From NCBI GenBank assembly GCA_003500135.1, contig DNTA01000242.1, positions 1-23,408 on the forward strand: a stretch of DNA of 23,408 nucleotides, in the 5' to 3' direction. The translations under genes and the position numbers were made by a program. The stretch is from Cytophagales bacterium (GTDB lineage: Bacteria; Bacteroidota; Bacteroidia; Cytophagales; Cyclobacteriaceae). A model generated the notes under the pieces. It was given only the letters and a program-made list of their open reading frames with translations, had not been told where the DNA came from and ran no database searches. This document shows positions 5,538-14,861 of this stretch, piece after piece (within the stretch, counting starts at the first letter, position 1; the number at the start of each line of letters is the position of its first letter).

Positions 5538-7343
5538 ATGAATAATACAAAAATAGAGTCTATTGTCGGACGATATAATGGTGATGCAACGCGTTTGATG
5601 GATATATTGATCGACATTCAGGATGAGATGGGATGCATACCTGATGATTCCATACAGCAACTTTCCAGGATACTGGACATTTCTAAAGTTGATATTGAAC
5701 AAACATTGACCTTTTATCATTTCCTTTCAAAAACTCCCCGTGGCAAATTTACCATCTATCTGAATAATAGTGCCGTGGCCAATATGTTTGGCCGCAAAGA
5801 GGTTGCCCAGGCTTTTGAAGATGCAGCCGGTTGTAAATTTGGTGAGGTAACATCTGATGGACTGATTGGTCTATTTAACACCTCGTGCATTGGCATGAAT
5901 GATCAGGAACCAGCTGCAATTATCAACAACGCGGTTTTCACCCGCCTCACCCCTTTCCGCGCCAAAGAAATCATTCGTGATTTAAGGAAAGGCAAATCCA
6001 TACCGGAACTTTTTGTAGCCGGTTATGGTGATGGAAATAATAGTTCCGATTTGATCCACGCGGTAGTCAACAACCACATAATGAAAAAGGGGGCCGTGCT
6101 GGCCGAAAACTATGAACTTGGCATTTCAACGCATAGAGCGATGGAAATGAGCCCTGAAGCTGTGATTGAAGAAGTAAAGAAATCGAACATTCGTGGTCGT
6201 GGTGGCGCGGGCTTCCCTACCGGATTGAAATGGGAATTTTGCCGCAAATCGCCCGGTGAAAAGCACTTCGTGTTTTGTAATGCTGACGAAGGTGAACCAG
6301 GAACCTTTAAAGACCGGGTGATCCTTACTGAAAAGCCCGATATGATATTTGAGGGCATGACAATAGGTGCATATGCGATAGGAGCTGAAGAAGGCATACT
6401 TTATTTGAGATATGAATACAAATACCTTCAGGACTTTTTGGAAAAACACCTGGAAGATTTGCGTCAAAAAAACCTATTGGGAAAAAATATACTTGGAAAT
6501 CCGGATTTTAATTTTGACATACGGATTCAATTTGGCGCAGGCGCATATGTCTGCGGTGAAGAATCGGCACTGTTGGAATCTGCTGAGGGTAAGCGAGGTG
6601 AACCTCGTGACAGGCCTCCTTTTCCAGTAGAAAAAGGATACCTTCAGCAGCCTACCATTGTCAACAACGTTGAAACATTTTGCAGCGTTGTCAAAGTAAT
6701 CCAAAACGGAGGCGACTGGTATCGAACTTTGGGCACAAAGGAATCGAGTGGCACCAAATTACTTTCTGTTTCCGGCGATTGCAGGTTCCCCGGAGTGTAT
6801 GAAGTGGAATGGGGTTTTAGTGTAAATGACATACTGGATATGGTAGGCACCGATAAAGACCAGGTTCAAGCCGTTCAGGTAGGCGGGCCATCAGGATCAT
6901 GCATTGCTCCAAATGAATTCAGTCGCATATTGTGCTTTACCGATTTAGCCACCGGTGGTTCCCTCATAATTATCGGCAAACACCGCAATCTGCTAAGAGA
7001 TATAGCGCTCAATTTTACTGATTTCTTTATTGAAGAGTCATGTGGTTCTTGTACCCCATGCCGGGCGCTTACCCCAATCCTCCGAAATAAACTTGTGAAA
7101 ATTATTGAAGGGAAAGGGGTGATGAGTGATTTACGTGATTTGGAGAACTGGTCGAAAATCATGAAAACCAATCGCTGCGGACTGGGACAGACAGCCGTAA
7201 ATCCCATACTCTCCTCTCTGAAAAATTTCAGGGACCTCTACACTTCCAAAATTCAACAGGATGTGGCCTATGATCAGGGATTCAGAATGGATGAAGCCGT
7301 GGCAGAAGCTTGTCAGGCTACCTATAGAGGATTTAACTATTAA
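5538..7343 (+). CDS. hoxF: NAD-reducing hydrogenase diaphorase subunit HoxF (NuoE-NuoF fusion)
   Basis: The 601-residue protein joins a NuoE-like N-terminal domain (about 1-150) to a NuoF-like FMN/NAD(H) module (about 180-601), the same layout and length as HoxF of Ralstonia-type soluble hydrogenases. The FMN loop is GRGGAGFPTG at 220-229. The NADH-binding part includes GAGAYVCGEESALLES at 333-348. The [4Fe-4S] ligands are C502, C505, C508 (SCGSCTPC) and C547 (RCGLGQ). In the N-terminal domain three of the four usual [2Fe-2S] cysteines are missing: the first pair is replaced by a stretch without cysteine, and CxxxC becomes C117-IGMN. That domain is therefore probably structural. HoxF passes electrons between NAD(H) and HoxU in the cytoplasm. 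It is the first gene of the operon, 10 bases before hoxU. Confidence 0.95.
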   Translation: MNNTKIESIVGRYNGDATRLMDILIDIQDEMGCIPDDSIQQLSRILDISKVDIEQTLTFYHFLSKTPRGKFTIYLNNSAVANMFGRKEVAQAFEDAAGCKFGEVTSDGLIGLFNTSCIGMNDQEPAAIINNAVFTRLTPFRAKEIIRDLRKGKSIPELFVAGYGDGNNSSDLIHAVVNNHIMKKGAVLAENYELGISTHRAMEMSPEAVIEEVKKSNIRGRGGAGFPTGLKWEFCRKSPGEKHFVFCNADEGEPGTFKDRVILTEKPDMIFEGMTIGAYAIGAEEGILYLRYEYKYLQDFLEKHLEDLRQKNLLGKNILGNPDFNFDIRIQFGAGAYVCGEESALLESAEGKRGEPRDRPPFPVEKGYLQQPTIVNNVETFCSVVKVIQNGGDWYRTLGTKESSGTKLLSVSGDCRFPGVYEVEWGFSVNDILDMVGTDKDQVQAVQVGGPSGSCIAPNEFSRILCFTDLATGGSLIIIGKHRNLLRDIALNFTDFFIEESCGSCTPCRALTPILRNKLVKIIEGKGVMSDLRDLENWSKIMKTNRCGLGQTAVNPILSSLKNFRDLYTSKIQQDVAYDQGFRMDEAVAEACQATYRGFNY

Positions 7344-7353
7344 AGACAATGCC

Positions 7354-8070
7354 ATGAATCAAATAATTAAAATAGAAATAGATGGTCAGGTTTGTATGGG
7401 ACAAAAAGGTCAATACCTGGTTGATGTAGCCCGTGAAAATGGTATTTATATACCTACTTTATGCAACATAATTGGCATGAAACCCAGGGGCGCTTGTAGG
7501 TTGTGTACGGTTCGCGTTAATGGAAAATTGATGACCTCTTGCACCACCCCTATCTCAAACGGTATGCAGGTGGAAACTAAATCCGAAGAATTGGATAACC
7601 TGAGGAACGGAATAATTGAATTGATGTTTGCAGAAGGCAATCACTTCTGCCCTGCCTGCGAAAAAAGCGGTAATTGTGAATTGCAGGCGCTGGCATATCG
7701 TTTCAGAATTTCAGTACCGCGGTTTCCGTTCCAGTTTCCACAGCGCGATATCGAGGCGGGCCACCCTTTGCTGATAAAAGATCATAACAGATGTATTTTA
7801 TGTAAGCGATGCATCAGGGCTATCAAAGACGAATCGGGAAAAAGCATATTTGCCTTTACAAAAAGAGGACCTAAAGTAGGTATATCCATTGACACCACTT
7901 TGTCGGCTAAAATGGATAAAACACTTGCACAAAAAGCTGTGGAAATTTGTCCTGTAGGGGCCATTCTACCACGTGCCCAGGCATTTCGATCACCTATTGG
8001 CACTCGTAAATACGATAAGACTCCAATTGGCGAAGAAGAATCATCCAAAAAAGACCCCGTAGCGTTATGA
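7354..8070 (+). CDS. hoxU: NAD-reducing hydrogenase diaphorase subunit HoxU (NuoG-like, FeS)
   Basis: This 238-residue iron-sulfur subunit links the HoxF flavin module to the hydrogenase module. Its N-terminal ferredoxin-like [2Fe-2S] site uses C37, C48, C51 and C63. A second cluster site follows in GNHFCPACEKSGNC (H97, C99, C102, C108). A [4Fe-4S] site has C147, C150, C153 and C199 (CILCKRC ... CPVGAI). The length matches other HoxU proteins (about 235). The ATG at 7354 is chosen because it begins the conserved MNQIIKIEIDG strand; the longer open frame from 7261 overlaps hoxF and adds unrelated residues. The stop overlaps the hoxY start by 4 bases (ATGA), suggesting coupled translation. Confidence 0.95.
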   Translation: MNQIIKIEIDGQVCMGQKGQYLVDVARENGIYIPTLCNIIGMKPRGACRLCTVRVNGKLMTSCTTPISNGMQVETKSEELDNLRNGIIELMFAEGNHFCPACEKSGNCELQALAYRFRISVPRFPFQFPQRDIEAGHPLLIKDHNRCILCKRCIRAIKDESGKSIFAFTKRGPKVGISIDTTLSAKMDKTLAQKAVEICPVGAILPRAQAFRSPIGTRKYDKTPIGEEESSKKDPVAL

Positions 8071-8618
8071 AAAAAGCTGTAATTGCAACCACATCACTGG
8101 CCGGATGCTTTGGCTGTCACATGTCATTACTTGATATCGACGCCAAAATACTGGACCTGATAGAATTGGTGGAATTCGATAAATCACCTATTAACGACCT
8201 GAAAACCTTTACAAGAGAATGTGATATAGGCTTGATCGAGGGAGGCTGTTGTAACAGTGAAAATGTGGAAGTACTCAAAGACTTCCGCAAACATTGCAAA
8301 ATATTGATCTCTGTTGGGGAATGTGCAATAATGGGTGGCTTACCCGCGCTTCGCAACAATATCCCTGTGAAGGAATGCCTGGAAGAGGCCTATTTGAATG
8401 GACCAAGTGTGGCCGGTAATAACGAAGCCGGTATTATTCCCAATGACGATGAACTTCCAATACTTTTAAATAAGGTTTATCCCTGCCACGACATCGTAAA
8501 GATCGACTACCACCTTCCTGGCTGCCCACCAAGAGCAGGACTGATTTGGGAGGCGCTTTACGCATTACTTACAAATCAGAAAATTGATTTGCCTTATGAA
8601 TTGGTAAAATACGATTAA
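8067..8618 (+). CDS. hoxY: NAD-reducing [NiFe] hydrogenase small subunit HoxY
   Basis: The 183-residue protein is the short, cytoplasmic type of [NiFe] hydrogenase small subunit, with no Tat signal. Ligands of the proximal [4Fe-4S] cluster are C14 and C17 (LAGCFGCHMS), C86 (VGECAIMGG) and C153 (LPGCPPRA). No medial or distal cluster ligands follow, as expected for group 3d enzymes. It docks to HoxH and passes electrons to HoxU. The start overlaps the hoxU stop, and hoxH follows after 11 bases. An extra CC pair at 61-62 (EGGCCNSEN) is also seen in related proteins and need not bind a cluster. Confidence 0.95.
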   Translation: MKKAVIATTSLAGCFGCHMSLLDIDAKILDLIELVEFDKSPINDLKTFTRECDIGLIEGGCCNSENVEVLKDFRKHCKILISVGECAIMGGLPALRNNIPVKECLEEAYLNGPSVAGNNEAGIIPNDDELPILLNKVYPCHDIVKIDYHLPGCPPRAGLIWEALYALLTNQKIDLPYELVKYD

Positions 8619-8629
8619 AGGAAAAAAGG

Positions 8630-10081
8630 ATGACAAAGAAAATAACGATAGAACCCGTCACCCGGGTAGAAGGACATGGAAAAGTGACAGTACACCTGGA
8701 TGAGAAAGGAAACGTAACACAAAGCAGGTTACATATAGTAGAATTCCGGGGATTCGAACGATTTATCCAGGGACGGCCATTTTGGGAAGCCCCGGTACTG
8801 GTACAAAGGCTATGCGGTATATGTCCTGTAAGCCACCACCTGGCAGCAAGCAAAGCTATGGATGCTATTGTTGGTGTCACGCCGGAAACGATTTCGCCAA
8901 CCGCTGAAAAAATGAGAAGGTTAATGCACTATGGGCAAATTTTCCAGTCGCACGCCTTACACTTTTTCCATCTTGCCAGCCCCGATTTACTTTTCGGCAT
9001 AGACGCCGAACCAGCCAGGAGAAATGTCATTGCCCTGGCCATGGAGAACAAAGAACTTGCCTCTCAGGGCATATTGATGCGACAGTTCGGCCAGGAGGTC
9101 ATAGAGGCTACCGCCGGAAAAAAAATCCATGGCACAGGCGCCATTCCTGGTGGAATAAATAAGGCGCTTGATCCACAAGACAAAGACCGGTTCTTAAATG
9201 GTGCCGATCCGTTGAATGCTGCTAAAATGGTTGACTGGGCTGAAGATGCGTTAAACTTTTTCCTTGATTATCATAAAAAAAACAAGGAATTCATTGACAA
9301 TTTTGCCGCATTTCCATCCAACCACCTAAGCATTGTCAGAAAAGATGGTGCACTTGACCTGTACCACGGAGTATTGAGGGCTGTAGATACGGCAGGCAAC
9401 AAAATACTGCATGACATCGACTACAACACCTACCTCGATTTTATCGGTGAAGAAGTGAAATCGTGGAGTTATATGAAATTCCCGTTTTTAAAAAACAAAG
9501 GTAAAAAAGAAGGCTGGTACAGGGTTGGACCATTGGCAAGGCTTAACACAGCTGATTTTATACCCTCACCTCGTGCCCAAAAAGCATTTGAGGCCTACAA
9601 AGCATACACCAACGGCAAACCAAACAATATGTCGATGCATATGCATTGGGCAAGATTAATTGAAACACTTCATGCCGCTGAAATGATCGAAACATTACTT
9701 CAGGACCCTGAAATATTGGAGGGGGAACTTATACGGGAAGGCAAGCGGCAATCCGAAGGCATAGGTCTGTTGGAAGCCCCAAGAGGCACCTTGTTCCATC
9801 ACTATCAGGTCGATGATAACGACCTGATTTCAATGGCCAATCTGATTGTTTCTACTACCAATAATAATGAACCCATGAATCAGGCGGTCCACCTGGTTGC
9901 CAAGGAATATCTGGAAGGTCAAAAAGAAATAACTGAGGCCATGCTAAATGCTGTTGAAGTTGCGATCCGCGCGTATGACCCATGTTTAAGCTGTGCCACT
10001 CATGCCATGGGTAAAATGCCACTGAAGGTTACATTATTAGACGCATCAGATAAGATGTTGGATGAAAAACTAAAGAATTGA
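8630..10081 (+). CDS. hoxH: NAD-reducing [NiFe] hydrogenase large subunit HoxH (precursor)
   Basis: This 483-residue catalytic subunit carries the Ni-Fe site. The nickel ligands are C62 and C65 in RLCGICPVSHH and C452 and C455 in DPCLSCATH. The N-terminal TRVEGHGK (RxEGH) is also present. After H458 come 25 more residues, a C-terminal extension of the kind removed by a specific protease after nickel insertion; the protease gene follows after 4 bases. Length and extension match HoxH of bidirectional NAD-linked hydrogenases. A purine-rich AAAGGAAAAAAGG stretch just before the ATG is one of the better ribosome-binding sites in the window. No sign of damage is seen, so an active enzyme is likely if Hyp proteins are supplied from elsewhere. 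Confidence 0.97.
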   Translation: MTKKITIEPVTRVEGHGKVTVHLDEKGNVTQSRLHIVEFRGFERFIQGRPFWEAPVLVQRLCGICPVSHHLAASKAMDAIVGVTPETISPTAEKMRRLMHYGQIFQSHALHFFHLASPDLLFGIDAEPARRNVIALAMENKELASQGILMRQFGQEVIEATAGKKIHGTGAIPGGINKALDPQDKDRFLNGADPLNAAKMVDWAEDALNFFLDYHKKNKEFIDNFAAFPSNHLSIVRKDGALDLYHGVLRAVDTAGNKILHDIDYNTYLDFIGEEVKSWSYMKFPFLKNKGKKEGWYRVGPLARLNTADFIPSPRAQKAFEAYKAYTNGKPNNMSMHMHWARLIETLHAAEMIETLLQDPEILEGELIREGKRQSEGIGLLEAPRGTLFHHYQVDDNDLISMANLIVSTTNNNEPMNQAVHLVAKEYLEGQKEITEAMLNAVEVAIRAYDPCLSCATHAMGKMPLKVTLLDASDKMLDEKLKN

Positions 10082-10085
10082 TCTG

Positions 10086-10571
10086 ATGAAAATACTTGTG
10101 TATGGATTTGGAAACCCAGCCCGTCAGGACGATGCCCTGGGAATAGAATTTGTTCACCGGATGCAGCAAATGCTAGAAAGGGAATTTGACACTCTATCCA
10201 ATATTGAGTTTGATATCGGCTATCAATTAAATATTGAGGATGCTTTGAAGATTTCACGATATGATGAGGTCTATTTTGTCGATGCCAGCTATGACGAAAA
10301 AGAAAATTTCAATATCGTCAAACTCTATCCAAAACCCTTGCAGCATTACTCAATGCATAGTGTTGAACCGGCATTTATACTGGACATTTGCAGGGAATTG
10401 TATGGTGTATTGCCCGAAACTTATATGGTAAAGGTTAGAGGTTATGAGTGGCAAATGAAGGAAGGGTTAAGTCCTGCTGCAGAACAGAATTTATCTCTTG
10501 CGTTAGACGCCTTTCAGTATTATATTGAAAGTGATATTCAAATCAGTGAAAAACAACCAATGATCACATAA
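10086..10571 (+). CDS. hoxW: Hydrogenase maturation protease HoxW
   Basis: This 161-residue protein belongs to the HybD/HycI/HoxW family of nickel-dependent endopeptidases, which cut off the C-terminal extension of the hydrogenase large subunit. The N terminus MKILVYGFGNPARQDDALG is the typical family start (GxGNxxxxDDGxG), with acidic D15-D16. A second acidic residue lies in YFVDASYDE and a histidine in MHSVEPAFI, matching the three nickel-contact positions of the family. It is placed directly after hoxH, whose extension it would remove. The last 15 or so residues look variable. The order hoxF-U-Y-H-W is that of classic NAD-reducing hydrogenase operons. Confidence 0.92.
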   Translation: MKILVYGFGNPARQDDALGIEFVHRMQQMLEREFDTLSNIEFDIGYQLNIEDALKISRYDEVYFVDASYDEKENFNIVKLYPKPLQHYSMHSVEPAFILDICRELYGVLPETYMVKVRGYEWQMKEGLSPAAEQNLSLALDAFQYYIESDIQISEKQPMIT

Positions 10572-10607
10572 AATATTACTGACAACCATAAATTAACTTA
10601 TTACATT

Positions 10608-11618
10608 ATGAAACTCAATACCACATTTATGGGGCTACCATTACGCAACCCCTTGATCGTCGGAAGCTCCACCTTAACAGGAACGGTAAAAAACGTTAAA
10701 AAATGTGAAAAGAAAGGCGCCGGGGCCGTGGTATTGAAGTCGCTTTACGAAGAACAAATAACAGCAGACCCCGATCATCTGATCCAACAAGAAGAAATGT
10801 ACCAATGGTACCCTGAAGCTATTCAACACATAAACGACATTAGCAAAACTGGTGGTAAAGAGGATTACCTTCAATTTATTCGTAATTGTAAAAAAGAGGT
10901 TGGTATCCCAGTGATTGCCAGTATAAATTGCATTACCCATGAAGACTGGCCAAAATACGCTTATGACATTGAAAATGCAGGCGCTGACGCACTGGAGCTC
11001 AATATTAGTATTTTTCCAAAAGATGATGCCATCGATAGCGAAACCATAGAATCACAATATCTTAAAATTGTGCAGGCGGTAATAAAAAACTGCAAACTGC
11101 CTATCAGCATTAAGCTTAGCCCCTATTTTACCAATATTAGACGCATGTCCAGTCTTTTGTGCCACGAAGGTGTTCAGGGACTAATACTTTTCAATCGCTT
11201 TTATCGGCCAGATATTGACATATTCAAACTGAAAATGATAGCTTCCGATGCCCTGAGCGGCGCTGAAGAAATGACGCAATCGTTAAGGTGGGTTGGCCTG
11301 TTATCCAGAAACCTCAACTGTGACCTGGTAGCTTCTACCGGAGTACACGACTATAAAGGAGCTATTAAAATGATCCTCGCCGGAGCTTCAGCGGTACAGC
11401 TATGCTCAGTGCTCTATAAACAGGGAATGGGCTATATGAAAGAAATTACTGATGGTTTAATGTCATACATGCATTACATGAACTACAATAGCCTTTTGGA
11501 TTTTAAAGGCGAAATTAATCGCGATCCATACAATACGGCTACCTGGGAAAGAATTCATTTTATGAAGAAGACTAGCGGTCAAATGGTTTCGCCCATACAG
11601 ACCGACGACGCAGATTAA
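10608..11618 (+). CDS. Dihydroorotate dehydrogenase-like FMN protein
   Basis: The 336-residue protein has the TIM-barrel of the dihydroorotate dehydrogenase family. It starts MKLNTTFMGLPLRNPLIVGSS, followed by GAGAVVLKSLYEEQI. ALELNIS and SIKLSPYF are the conserved barrel strands. GAIKMILAGASAVQLCSVLYKQG near the C terminus is the FMN-phosphate region. It resembles the 'DHOD-like' paralogues rather than a biosynthetic PyrD, so the substrate is not certain. The gene lies 36 bases after hoxW and 20 bases before ppdK on the same strand with no terminator between them. That suggests co-expression with the hydrogenase and a redox role using its flavin. A plain pyrimidine-pathway role cannot be excluded. 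Confidence 0.85.
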   Translation: MKLNTTFMGLPLRNPLIVGSSTLTGTVKNVKKCEKKGAGAVVLKSLYEEQITADPDHLIQQEEMYQWYPEAIQHINDISKTGGKEDYLQFIRNCKKEVGIPVIASINCITHEDWPKYAYDIENAGADALELNISIFPKDDAIDSETIESQYLKIVQAVIKNCKLPISIKLSPYFTNIRRMSSLLCHEGVQGLILFNRFYRPDIDIFKLKMIASDALSGAEEMTQSLRWVGLLSRNLNCDLVASTGVHDYKGAIKMILAGASAVQLCSVLYKQGMGYMKEITDGLMSYMHYMNYNSLLDFKGEINRDPYNTATWERIHFMKKTSGQMVSPIQTDDAD

Positions 11619-11638
11619 TAAATTAACTTAATTAAATT

Positions 11639-14410
11639 ATGGCAACAGACACAATAGAAAAGAAGCCTAAAAACCTCGATGGCAAATTGAAGAACACCAA
11701 GATGGTGTACACTTTTAAAGCAAAGGGCGCAGAAGGAAAAGCTGACATGAAAAACCTGCTTGGTGGAAAAGGCGCCAACCTCGCAGAGATGTGTAATTTA
11801 GGCATTCCGGTACCTCCGGGTTTTACAATTAGTACTGATGTATGTTCATACTACTACGAGAATAACAATAAGCTACCTGAAGAGCTAAAAGAACAGGTAC
11901 TTGACGCGTTAAAAAACATAGAAAAAGAAATGGGTCGTAAATTTGGCGATCCTAAAAATCCACTTCTATTATCGGTAAGATCAGGTGCAAGAAGATCAAT
12001 GCCGGGTATGATGGATACCGTGCTCAACCTGGGCATTAATGATGAAATTGCTGAGAGTATGGCCAAGCTCAATAAGAATAATCGCCTGGCATGGGACAGC
12101 TATCGCCGCTTTGTGCAAATGTATGGAGACGTTGTGCTGGGCCTTCGACCAGTTGCCCGTACGGATAGTGATCCATTTGAGGAAATAATTGAGCATAAGA
12201 AGTATCAAAGAGGCATACAATCTGACATTGAACTAAATACCTCTGATTTAAAAGATTTGGTAACTGATTTTAAAAAGGCAATTCAGTTAAGAACCGGAAA
12301 TGTATTTCCCCAAGACCCAATGGAACAACTTTGGGGAGCCATAAGAGCTGTTTTTGAAAGCTGGAATAACGACCGTGCCAAAAAATACCGTGCATTGAAT
12401 GGCATTCCCGATGAGTGGGGTACAGCCGTAAATGTACAAACCATGGTTTATGGAAATATGGGCAACGATTCCGCAACTGGTGTGGCTTTCACACGAAACC
12501 CGTCAACCGGAGAAAATCATTTTTATGGCGAATACCTGCTAAATGCACAGGGCGAAGACGTTGTTGCCGGCGTACGTACACCACAATCTATCAATCGATT
12601 CGGCAAGAAGAATGAGCAGGACGTAACACTTGAGGTCCGCATGCCCGAGGCTTACGATCAGTTGATGCAAATACGTGAAAAACTGGAGCAACACTACAAA
12701 GACATGCAAGACATTGAGTTTACCATTGAAAAGGGTAAGCTTTGGATGCTGCAAACCAGAAATGGTAAACGTACAGCTGCTGCAGCCCTGCGCATTGCAG
12801 TAGAAATGGTCGATGATGGCATGATTGACGAAAAAGAAGCATTGAAGCGTATTCAACCGGAACAACTGGACCAGTTACTTCACCCTTCTTTTGATCCTAA
12901 AGCACAAAAGGAACAAATAGCAACCGGACTACCTGCTTCTCCAGGCGCCGCAACCGGTAGAGTGGTTTTCCATGCCGATGATGCTGAGGAATGGACAGAA
13001 AAAGGTGAAAAGGTGATTTTGGTTCGCATTGAAACCTCTCCCGAGGATATCGGTGGAATGAATGCTGCACAAGGGATTTTAACTGCCCGCGGTGGTATGA
13101 CCAGCCACGCTGCTGTAGTAGCGCGAGGTATGGGCAAGTGTTGTGTGGCAGGTTGCAGTGCAATACATATCAGCTATCATGATAAACTATTCAAAGTTGG
13201 TGACCATTTAATTAAAGAAGGTGACTACATATCACTCGATGGTACCACAGGTGAAGTTTATTTAGGAAGTATTGCCACCATAGCGCCTCAAATTTCCGGT
13301 AACTTTAAAAAACTGATGAGTTGGGCGGATAAAATCCGTAAAATGAGTGTAAGAACCAATGCGGATAGCGGTAAAGATGCAAGGTTGGCACGGGAATTCG
13401 GGGCGGAAGGTATTGGCCTTTGCCGCACAGAACATATGTTCTTCGAAGAAGATCGCATAGATGCCGTACGTGAGATGATCATGGCAGAAGATAAAGCGGG
13501 TCGACAAGAGGCTTTGGATAAAATATTGCCAATGCAAATAAAAGATTTCATGGAGATATTCGAAGCCATGGATGGATATCCGGTCACAATTCGTTCGCTG
13601 GATCCACCTCTTCACGAGTTTTTACCCAACCGACATGAACTCTTTGAAGAATTGGTTTCATTAAAAATGAAACTCAAAAATCTCAATGACCTCAAAGAAA
13701 TTGACAAGGTACTGTCACGTATTCGGAAACTCGAAAAAATACGTGAGAAAGTCGAAAATATGACTGAATTCAATCCAATGCTCGGTCTACGTGGATGTCG
13801 ATTGGGAATTATGTACCCTGAACTCACCGCCATGCAGGCCAGGGCCATTTTTGAAGCAGCCTGTCAATGTAAGCGACATGGCATTGACGCTAAACCAGAA
13901 ATAATGGTGCCATTAATTACTAGCGTAGCGGAGCTTGACAATCAAAAAGACGTGATTCGCAAAACTGCTCAGGAAGTAATGGATAAGCATGTGATGGATG
14001 TACCTTATTTGATCGGTACCATGATTGAATTACCAAGCGCTGCTATTAGGGCACGAGAAATTGCCAAATCTGCTGAATTCTTTAGTTTCGGAACGAATGA
14101 CTTGACCCAGACTACGCTCGGTTTATCGCGGGATGATTCAGGTAAATTCCTTCCCGAGTATGTGAAAAAAGGCATATTTGAAGCCGATCCTTTCCAGGTT
14201 TTAGACCAGAAAGGTGTTGGTGAACTCGTGAAAACTGCTGTTGAAGCGGGTAGAAAAACCAATAAGAAGATTAAGTTAGGAATTTGTGGTGAACATGGTG
14301 GAGATCCGAAATCAGTAACCTTCTTTGGAGAAGTGGGACTCGATTACGTTAGTTGTTCTCCATACAGGGTGCCAATTGCACGGTTAGCCGCTGCTCAAGC
14401 ACAACTGTAA
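11639..14410 (+). CDS. ppdK: Pyruvate, phosphate dikinase
   Basis: The 923-residue enzyme interconverts pyruvate + ATP + Pi with PEP + AMP + PPi. The N-terminal ATP-grasp part has [23 protein letters not shown] and [21 protein letters not shown]. The central swivelling domain carries the phosphohistidine H490 in [21 protein letters not shown]. The C-terminal PEP/pyruvate barrel contains [16 protein letters not shown] and the catalytic-region C883 in [11 protein letters not shown]. The length is near the upper end of the usual 870-930 because of a short N-terminal lead (about 20 residues) before the MVYTF strand. It is the last gene of the hox transcript and is followed by a strong terminator. 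In this setting it could run towards PEP for gluconeogenesis or towards pyruvate with ATP gain; the sequence does not tell. Confidence 0.97.
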   Translation: MATDTIEKKPKNLDGKLKNTKMVYTFKAKGAEGKADMKNLLGGKGANLAEMCNLGIPVPPGFTISTDVCSYYYENNNKLPEELKEQVLDALKNIEKEMGRKFGDPKNPLLLSVRSGARRSMPGMMDTVLNLGINDEIAESMAKLNKNNRLAWDSYRRFVQMYGDVVLGLRPVARTDSDPFEEIIEHKKYQRGIQSDIELNTSDLKDLVTDFKKAIQLRTGNVFPQDPMEQLWGAIRAVFESWNNDRAKKYRALNGIPDEWGTAVNVQTMVYGNMGNDSATGVAFTRNPSTGENHFYGEYLLNAQGEDVVAGVRTPQSINRFGKKNEQDVTLEVRMPEAYDQLMQIREKLEQHYKDMQDIEFTIEKGKLWMLQTRNGKRTAAAALRIAVEMVDDGMIDEKEALKRIQPEQLDQLLHPSFDPKAQKEQIATGLPASPGAATGRVVFHADDAEEWTEKGEKVILVRIETSPEDIGGMNAAQGILTARGGMTSHAAVVARGMGKCCVAGCSAIHISYHDKLFKVGDHLIKEGDYISLDGTTGEVYLGSIATIAPQISGNFKKLMSWADKIRKMSVRTNADSGKDARLAREFGAEGIGLCRTEHMFFEEDRIDAVREMIMAEDKAGRQEALDKILPMQIKDFMEIFEAMDGYPVTIRSLDPPLHEFLPNRHELFEELVSLKMKLKNLNDLKEIDKVLSRIRKLEKIREKVENMTEFNPMLGLRGCRLGIMYPELTAMQARAIFEAACQCKRHGIDAKPEIMVPLITSVAELDNQKDVIRKTAQEVMDKHVMDVPYLIGTMIELPSAAIRAREIAKSAEFFSFGTNDLTQTTLGLSRDDSGKFLPEYVKKGIFEADPFQVLDQKGVGELVKTAVEAGRKTNKKIKLGICGEHGGDPKSVTFFGEVGLDYVSCSPYRVPIARLAAAQAQL

Positions 14411-14442
14411 ACATTTCTTATTTCTTAAACCTTTAAAAATTC

Positions 14443-14474
14443 AAAGAGGCCGTCGATCGACGGCCTCTTTTTGG
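14443..14474. terminator. Terminator of the hox-ppdK operon
   Basis: A 12-base perfect stem, AAAGAGGCCGTC (14443-14454) with GACGGCCTCTTT (14459-14470), has a GATC loop followed by TT. It lies 33 bases after the ppdK stop and faces the convergent small gene at 14522. The A/T flanks allow it to work on both strands. Confidence 0.85.
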
Positions 14475-14521
14475 TTAACACAATCATAAAATATCCTGCA
14501 ACCAAATAAAACCGGATGTCT

Positions 14522-14803
14522 TTAATATCTGAAATAGCGTATCATCAGGCCAATCGTTAAAGCTATTAGGATCAATAGAACTGCCCACATAACAACCTCC
14601 CTGCGGTTCATGATCCTTTCGGATCTTTCTTTAATTTTCTGAAGTTCAGCAGGATTTGATCTACGCAATAAAGATTTTTTAAAGGAACCCTTAAATGTAT
14701 TTTTTACTTTTTTAAAGTGGCCTGAAGAAACATTTTGAAGCAACTCTCGATTGTTGCGGTAAAGCTGTTGCATCATTCTGGAAAAACCTATCCCACCGGA
14801 CAT
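14522..14803 (-). CDS. Small single-span membrane protein, unknown function
   Basis: The 93-residue protein starts at the ATG ending at 14803 (MSGGIGFSRMMQQLYRNN); an upstream TTG would add only three residues. Residues 1-65 are polar and rich in Arg, Lys and Asn, with a likely helix around QKIKERSERIMNRRE. The C-terminal 20 or so residues form one hydrophobic membrane segment (VVMWAVLLILIALTIGLMI) ending in RYFRY. The basic stretch before the helix suggests the N-terminal part stays in the cytoplasm. It is not recognised as a named family. It converges on ppdK and diverges from the DUF6807 gene with a 58-base gap. The coding call rests on a clean frame and sensible membrane topology. Confidence 0.65.
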   Translation of the reverse strand: MSGGIGFSRMMQQLYRNNRELLQNVSSGHFKKVKNTFKGSFKKSLLRRSNPAELQKIKERSERIMNRREVVMWAVLLILIALTIGLMIRYFRY

Positions 14804-14861
14804 AATAAACAATAGATTATTTATATTAAAACTATGAATCAGATCAATATTTTTCTACGAA

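Noticed and set aside
7261..7353. Longer N terminus for hoxU starting at 7261
   Set aside because: It would overlap hoxF by about 80 bases and adds residues unlike HoxU; the conserved start is at 7354.
12539..12865. Open frames of about 100 codons opposite ppdK
   Set aside because: They are antisense shadows with no family features inside a clearly coding, intact gene.
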